Assembly (NCBI GenBank): GCA_025716815.1
Contig: JAIXMN010000001.1
Coordinates: 62,001 to 126,000, forward strand
Origin: Dichotomocladium elegans
Lineage: Eukaryota; Mucoromycota; Mucoromycetes; Mucorales; Lichtheimiaceae
DNA length: 64,000 nt
Direction of reading: 5' to 3'
The position numbers and the translations under genes are program-made. The first letter of the stretch is position 1, and each line of letters starts with the position of its first letter. The notes beneath the pieces are model-generated. The model had not been told where the DNA came from. It saw only the letters and a program-made list of their open reading frames with translations, and did not search any database. Below, in pieces: positions 58,421-64,000 of the stretch.

Positions 58421-59161
58421 AGAAGAATACGCGGCAATATAAGTGCGAGAGCGATGTGCAAAAGTATGTGTGGGAAATAGGGAACGGAAGAAGAACTGCG
58501 TCTAGAAAGATCCCCATATTACTCTTGTTGTACCTGCACTCTCTAAATGCACACACATACACGCACACACACGCCTACACACAAAGAGACATACATACAT
58601 CTTAATCTTCCTCAAGGCTCTCTCTCTCTCTCGCTTCCATCTCCTCCAAAAAAAACATGATTACGCACTTCCCTTTTTTCTTTCTTATCCTCTCTCTTTC
58701 TTATAGAGTGATGTATTTCTTTTCCCTCCCTTTTCTTACTTTCCTGATACCATGTCACTGATATTTCTATAGTAAAGTTTTAAATAATCTCAAAGCGAAT
58801 AGATTGCGATACCAAACATCGCGCATGTGTGCAATGCATGACACGACCTATCTGACGGGATGTCCAGAAGCGTCGGAAGCTCTCTCTGGTCTTCTTTTCT
58901 GCCTGCCGTGGTGGATGCCCACAAAGAAGCAAGCCACGGTGTAGGGTAGAAGAAATAGGATAAGATTAAGTGAGGGCTGGCTGTATCCGGGAGGAACAGG
59001 GAAGTCCCGGAGCAAAAGCAATACCTCCTACCCCAACGGACTACCCGATTCGCCAATCATTTTTTCTCAGCTAGAAAAAACACACAAGAGTCTGACTTAG
59101 ATCCGTTGTCCATACCCCTTCTTTCCCCTACTTTTCCCCTTCCCTCCAGCTTTTCCCTGAA
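58421..59161. other. Intergenic region
   Basis: About 740 bases with CA repeats (58550-58580), a CT run (58618-58632) and pyrimidine-rich DNA before the PDH gene (59115-59160). No gene recognised. Confidence 0.5.
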
Positions 59162-60673
59162 ATGTCCTTCCTCACATCGCTGCATCGCCTTGCCCCCGTC
59201 GCTGCTGCCAGTGCCCGACGCGTTGCTGTCAAGCCTGTGCTTGTGTCTGTTGCCCAGCAGCGCTTCAACTCCACCGGCACTGTTGAGGTAACGAGACTAC
59301 TCTTTAGGAAGCAACCACACTGCATATGGTTCTAAACAGGCGGGGGATTATTTTCTTCTACACATGGATAGATGACTGTCCGCGATGCCTTGAACCAGGC
59401 ATTGGAGGAAGAGTTGCTGCGAGATGAAAAGGTCTACATCCTTGGCGAAGAAGTTGCGCAATACAACGGTGCTTACAAGGTATATATTGGAAAAAGTCGG
59501 GAAAACACCACAAAAAAAATTGGGTCCCAACTCAAAAAAAAAAAAAAAATTAGGTCACCAAGGGCTTGTTGGACAAGTTTGGTCCCAAGCGGGTGATTGA
59601 CACGCCCATCACAGAGATGGGTATTGCCGGTCTTGCAGTCGGCTCTGCAATGAGCGGTCTGAAGCCCATCTGCGAGTTCATGACCTTCAACTTTGCCATG
59701 CAGGTAAGTCAGCGCAAGCGGACCAAAAATAGGTTGGGGAAAAGGGAAGTGAGAGTGAGCGAGTGAATGCTTACGTTTTCTGTATGATCCAATGCTATTA
59801 GGCCATTGACCAGATCGTCAACTCTGCTGCGAAGACGCACTACATGTCGGGTGGTCTTGTCAAGTGCCCCATTGTGTTCCGTGGTCCCAACGGAGCCGCT
59901 GCGGGTGTGGCTGCCCAGCATTCGCAGTGCTTTGCTGCATGGTACGGCTCTGTGCCTGGCCTTAAGGTTGTGTCTCCCTGGAATTCGGAGGATGCCAAGG
60001 GCCTGCTTAAGGCTGCCATCCGCGATCCTAACCCCGTCGTTGTGCTTGAGAACGAGCTTGAGTATGGTGTATCGCATCCCATGTCCCAGGAGGCCCTATC
60101 TTCTGATTTTGTCCTCCCCATCGGCAAGGCGAAGGTCGAGCGTGAGGGCAAGGACATCACTATTGTCTCCCACTCTCGCTCCGTCGGGTTCTCTCTCAGA
60201 GCTGCTGAGGAACTCGCAAAGAACGGCATCTCCGCTGAGGTCATCAACCTCCGCTCCATCCGTCCTCTTGATGTGAATACCATCATCGCTTCCATCAAAA
60301 AGACCAACCGCATCATCACCGTTGAAGGTGGCTGGGCCTCGTATGGCGTCGGCTCTGAGATCGCGGCTCAAATCATGGAATGTAAGTCTATATCGGTCTG
60401 AAAGGGAGAGAGGGAGAAGAGCACCAAGAATCTGACTTATCGTTTTCTAGCGGATGCCTTTGACTATCTGGATGCCCCCATGGTCCGTGTTGCTGGTGCC
60501 GACGTTCCTACCCCCTATGCCAAGAACCTCGAAGATTTCGCCTTCCCTGATGAGAATGCCATCGTCAAGGCTGCCAGGTAAAGAATGGTCATGAACCGGA
60601 AGACGGCGAACATGATCTAATGGATTTTTTTTTGTTTTGCAGAAACGTTCTTGACAAGAAGATTGGTGCTTAA
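59162..60673 (+). CDS. PDB1: Pyruvate dehydrogenase E1 component beta subunit, mitochondrial
   Basis: Forms the alpha2-beta2 E1 enzyme that decarboxylates pyruvate in the mitochondrial matrix. Exons 59162-59287, 59372-59479, 59554-59703, 59802-60381, 60451-60577 and 60643-60673 join in phase to 373 residues. Exon 1 is a presequence ([20 protein letters not shown]). The mature part starts at [20 protein letters not shown]. Signatures: [63 protein letters not shown] and NLRSIRPLD. It ends [10 protein letters not shown]. Codon use is more C-ending than in neighbours, as expected for a highly expressed gene. Confidence 0.97.
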
Positions 60674-61066
60674 GCTGCCACCTGTCGTTTCCACTATTTC
60701 CCCTTCTCTTTTTCTTCGCAACCCACTATAATCGTTTTTTTTTTCATTCCCGCAAACCTGCTTTATGTTGTGATGATGGGGCTCCTTCACTCCTCTTTCA
60801 TCCATTCTTTTTTCTTCTGCATAGACTGGAGAGGTATTCTGTACGATGTAAATACATGGAACCGGACAAATTCGTTCCGTTCTCCAAAAGATGGGTTCCA
60901 CCCACCGGGCTAGTTTGTTCCTTATTTGTGGGCGAATGTGCGAGGTCCTTGTCATTACCTATTTTTCCAGCCTTCTTCTTTTTTTTTATTATCACTTTCT
61001 TCCACTTATTATCATTACTTGGGTTCCCTATATATATTATATATATATATAAAGCGGAAGGGGACC
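60674..61066. other. Intergenic region upstream of kinase gene
   Basis: 393 bases with a T-run at about 60736-60745 and an AT repeat (61030-61051) ending 16 nt before the kinase start. Confidence 0.5.
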
Positions 61067-62879
61067 ATGATGAGCATTCAAGATCAAGAAACAGCAGCAT
61101 CCGAATGGTCGCGTCAACAAGCAACAGATGTTAATTCTGGAATTGCAGACACAGCGGCTTCAATCACTACTGCCCTGCGGGTCATTGAACATGAGCGACT
61201 GCGCAAACGGCGGTTCCCGTCGTATCCTGGACTGGAACGCTTTGATATCATGGACAAACTTGGCGAGTACGTGTATATATATATATATATATATATTCCC
61301 TCTACGGCAATAGCCCTTCCCCCGACAAGCCGTAGGTCTAAACTCACATGCATATTGATATATCTATATCTATATATACACGCGCGCTTGCGCTCATTTT
61401 TTCTCTTCTTGCAAAAAGTGGCGCGTTCTCGGTCGTGTACAAGGCACGAGACACGACTACCGGCAGAATGGTCGCCATCAAGGTGGTGAGGAAACAATCT
61501 GCCGATAAGGTTAGCTATTTCGCTATTTACCTGCGTCGCTTTTATCTCTCCTTGTCCTTTGATGTATTCATCCAGTTTACGGATTATATATGTGCGTCCA
61601 TGCATGCGCGTGTGTTCGTGTGTGTGTGTATGTGTTGATAGAACAAACAGACGCAACATTTGCATCCGAGCCTCATGGAGAAAAAGACTCGAGCAACAGA
61701 GGTAACCAAAAAAAAAAAAAGAAGAACAGGAAAAAAAAGAGAAAGCTTATAGACCAAACCGTCCATCTTTTGAAGCGAGCCACGATCATGAAAGAGGTAC
61801 AGATCATGCAAAAAGGCCGACACAAGAACCTCGTGCAGCTGCTTGAGTTTTCGGAATCAGACGACCACTATTTCCTTGTGATGGAGTTATGCAAAGGCGG
61901 TGAGCTTTTCCACCAGATCGTGAAGCTGACGTACTTCAGCGAGGACCTAGCACGGCATGTCATTGTCCAGGTGGCGCAGGGGATCCGATACTTGCATGAA
62001 GAGTGCGGGATTGTCCACCGCGACATTAAGCCCGAAAACATTTTATTTGAGCCGGTTCCGGTGGTCCCGTCAAAGGTGACCAAGAACCTTTTCGATGACG
62101 AAGGCAAGGAGGACGAGGGTGAGTTCATCCCCGGCGTGGGAGGCGGCGGCATTGGGCAGGTCAAGATTGGCGATTTTGGCTTGTCGAAGATCATTTGGGA
62201 CACATCGACTCTCACGCCGTGTGGCACGGTGGGATATACCGCGCCCGAGATTGTGCGAGATCAAAGATACTCCAAGGGAGTGGACATGTGGGCCCTAGGG
62301 TGCGTTCTTTACACCATGCTGTGCGGCTTCCCACCCTTCTACGACGAGTCCATCACCGCCCTGACTCACAAGGTCGCTAAGGGACAGTACAGCTTCCTCA
62401 GTCCATGGTGGGACCCCATTTCGCCCGCAGCGAAGGATCTTATCACCCACCTGCTCTGCGTCAACCCCGGCCAACGTTACACCATTGACGAGTTCCTCAA
62501 GCATCCCTGGATCACTTCCAAGGGCCCTATTCTCACTCCATCGCCCTATGCGACACCCATCCCGTCCGAACTCGCAGTCATGGACACTGCGCCTTCCCGG
62601 AGACGCAAGGATGCATTTTCTCCGGGCGTGGCATCCATTAAGGAAATTCTTGACATCACTTATGCTGTCCAACGCATCGGCGAAGAGAAGTCCCGGAAAC
62701 TCGGTAATGTCTTGGAAGAGCAGGATGGAGACGACGATGATGATCTTTACCACCACCATCAACAACAACAACAACAACAGCCTGTCGATTCTCGACAACC
62801 ACGCATTCAGAAATTTATACTTGATCTCGGCAAAGCAACGATTCTCAAAAATCGAAAGAAAGCCGTCGCTGCCGTTTAA
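61067..62879 (+). CDS. CaMK-family kinase, Srk1/Rck2 (MAPK-activated) type
   Basis: Ser/Thr kinase downstream of stress MAP kinases in yeasts. Exons 61067-61266, 61419-61509, 61642-61701 and 61776-62879 join in phase to 484 residues. Start MMSIQDQETAASEW. Kinase motifs: KLGDGAFSVVYKARD (ATP loop across a join), VAIKVVRK (Lys), LCKGGELFHQIVKLTYFSE, VHRDIKPENILFE, IGDFGLSKI, CGTVGYTAPEIVRDQRYSKG. A 25-residue acidic/Gly insert lies between catalytic loop and DFG, typical of Rck2/Srk1. The C-terminus has a His/Gln repeat (DLYHHHQQQQQQQP) and a basic helix. Introns 1 and 2 carry TA (61273-61296) and GT (61610-61635) repeats. The small exon 3 (NKQTQHLHPSLMEKKTRATE) is needed for phase. Confidence 0.92.
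61273..61296. repeat. TA dinucleotide microsatellite in kinase intron 1
   Basis: An uninterrupted TA run just after the donor of the intron 61267-61418. Confidence 0.9.
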
Positions 62880-62921
62880 CTTCGAACTTCAAATAAAGTA
62901 CTTTCTCTCTCTCACGTATAT

Positions 62922-63336
62922 CTATGACTGCCGTTGCTTATCAGAGCCCTCTCTATCTTGGCCTGGATGCGTGTGTCGGCGGCCCTGACTGCTGCTGGGT
63001 TTGTTCCGTGGCGGGCGTCGACTGGGAGTCTTTTTTGTCGGGGACGCCGCGGGGCTGTTGCCATCCGTTACTTGCGGCTGAGAAGGATGGGTGTTATTTG
63101 ACTGTCTCTTGTTTGGCGGTCGTCGGGCACTTGGGTTGTCGTGAGGGGGTTGCGAGCGTTGATCTCGGGCCGCACCGTCGTTAGCGGCTGGTGCTTCTGT
63201 TCGGCGTTTTTCTTTTCGCGGTTGACCTGCGGATTCGTTTCCGTCTTTTTTTCTTGCGGTTGCTGTTTCTGCTGCTCCTGCTGATCGATGGGGACCTCGT
63301 TCTTTTGACTTGTTTGAGGCCTTCTGCTTCTGCTGC

Positions 63337-63370
<34 letters not shown>

Positions 63371-64000
63371 CGCCCTCCACAGAGGGTGGTGCTGTTTGTG
63401 GAGAACGTCTACCTTTTGATTTGCTTGTTGCGGCATCGCTCTGTTGGGGTTTGGGCAGTGAACCTTCATCGGTGCGGATAGGTTGTTTTTTCTCTTTGGA
63501 TGAAGGAACGGGTCGTTTTGGCTGTTGTTTTCTGCCATTGCCGCTATCCTCGTTTTCCGGTACGAGACCCTCCTTTCTGCTGCCGCCATCCTTGTTCTTC
63601 TCTTTCCGCTCTTTTTGATCCTTCTTCCCTTTTGGCTGATGCTGCTGCTTCATAGGACCCTGGTTCTCTTCTTGCTTGCTGCTTCTTTTCTTCCCTTTTG
63701 GACGTCGGTTCTCTTGGCGGCTCTGGCCGTCCTCCTTTCCACACCCTATTGCCTCGGATACCGGTGCCACATTTTTTACGACCTTATATGGGACAAAGGC
63801 CGGCGGCCCACTTTCATCATCACCGCCCTCGCCTTGCTGACGTCCACGGAATCGTTTTACAAATTGCTATACATAATAAACACAGACGGGACATCAATGG
63901 CCATATCGAAAGGATTGCATCCCATCTCTTTAATTTACCTTCCCCGACCGCCACGCCTGGATCATCTCCTGAACATGACCTCCCAAAGGTTTGAGCAGAC
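62922..64000 (-). CDS. PolyQ/Lys-rich disordered protein, N-terminus outside window
   Basis: Partial gene cut by the right edge. Exon 62922-63866 (315 codons with stop) is preceded, after a gta...atag intron, by an exon at 63939-64000 carrying HVQEMIQAWRSGK. The join gives WRSGKQFVKRFRGRQQ. The ordered part ends at about VVKNVAPVSEAIGCGKEDG. From there the protein is disordered: Lys/Arg/Gln-rich, with a pure Gln tract encoded by CAG units (63342-63369 on plus as CTG) and Pro/Ser-rich basic repeats at the C-terminus. Composition suggests an RNA-associated or chromatin protein, but I do not recognise the family. Confidence 0.6.
63342..63369. repeat. CTG/CAG trinucleotide tract coding polyglutamine
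   Basis: About nine CTG units on the plus strand, read as Gln on the minus strand. Confidence 0.9.

Overview
The window is nuclear DNA from an intron-rich filamentous fungus, most likely Mucoromycota and probably Mucorales; the species cannot be told. The grounds are: dense short introns (about 45-170 nt); a GPI-anchored chitin deacetylase; a fungal adenylate cyclase with RA, LRR, PP2C-like and cyclase modules; an elongase with a QTYHH box; an LEA2-type membrane protein; a decayed Tc1/mariner-like transposase of a kind common in Mucorales; and genes that ascomycete and basidiomycete models mostly lack (WDR92, UVSSA, DIS3L-type exonuclease). I saw no rRNA, tRNA, CRISPR or prophage-like features.

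Layout. 1-9.7 kb: NUP155/170-type nucleoporin (-, cut by the left edge), WDR92/DNAAF10-type WD40 protein (+), adenylate cyclase (-), the last two tail to tail. 10.3-14.3 kb: FIP1 (+) and a Rud3-like golgin (-). 14.6-19.3 kb: multicopper oxidase and UVSSA (both -). 21.4-25.3 kb: chitin deacetylase and an LEA2-like protein (both +). 25.9-27.1 kb: transposase pseudogene (-). 27.6-28.9 kb: bHLH factor (-). 31.2-37.8 kb: TPR protein (-), LRR/F-box-like protein (-), Sfr1-like recombination factor (+), SPX-EXS phosphate exporter (-). 38.5-43.2 kb: DIS3L-type exonuclease (+, 22 exons). 45.7-54.4 kb: Cys-rich orphan (+), App1 phosphatidate phosphatase (+), Naa30 (-), nicotinate phosphoribosyltransferase (-), fatty-acid elongase (-), hotdog thioesterase (-). 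55.6-64 kb: possible Zds-C-like protein (+), Ppz-type phosphatase (+), PDH E1 beta (+), Srk1/Rck2-type kinase (+), and a polyQ/basic protein cut by the right edge (-).

The genes do not form one pathway; this is an ordinary chromosomal arm of housekeeping, signalling and nucleic-acid-maintenance genes. The most notable signal is splicing. The DIS3L-type gene has a well-supported minor-spliceosome (U12-type) AT-AC intron at 41546-41646 and two GC-AG introns. Nicotinate phosphoribosyltransferase has a third GC-AG intron, and adenylate cyclase needs a 10-nt micro-exon. All exon joins given below were made by eye from splice signals, reading phase and remembered family similarity; none was checked against transcripts or a database.
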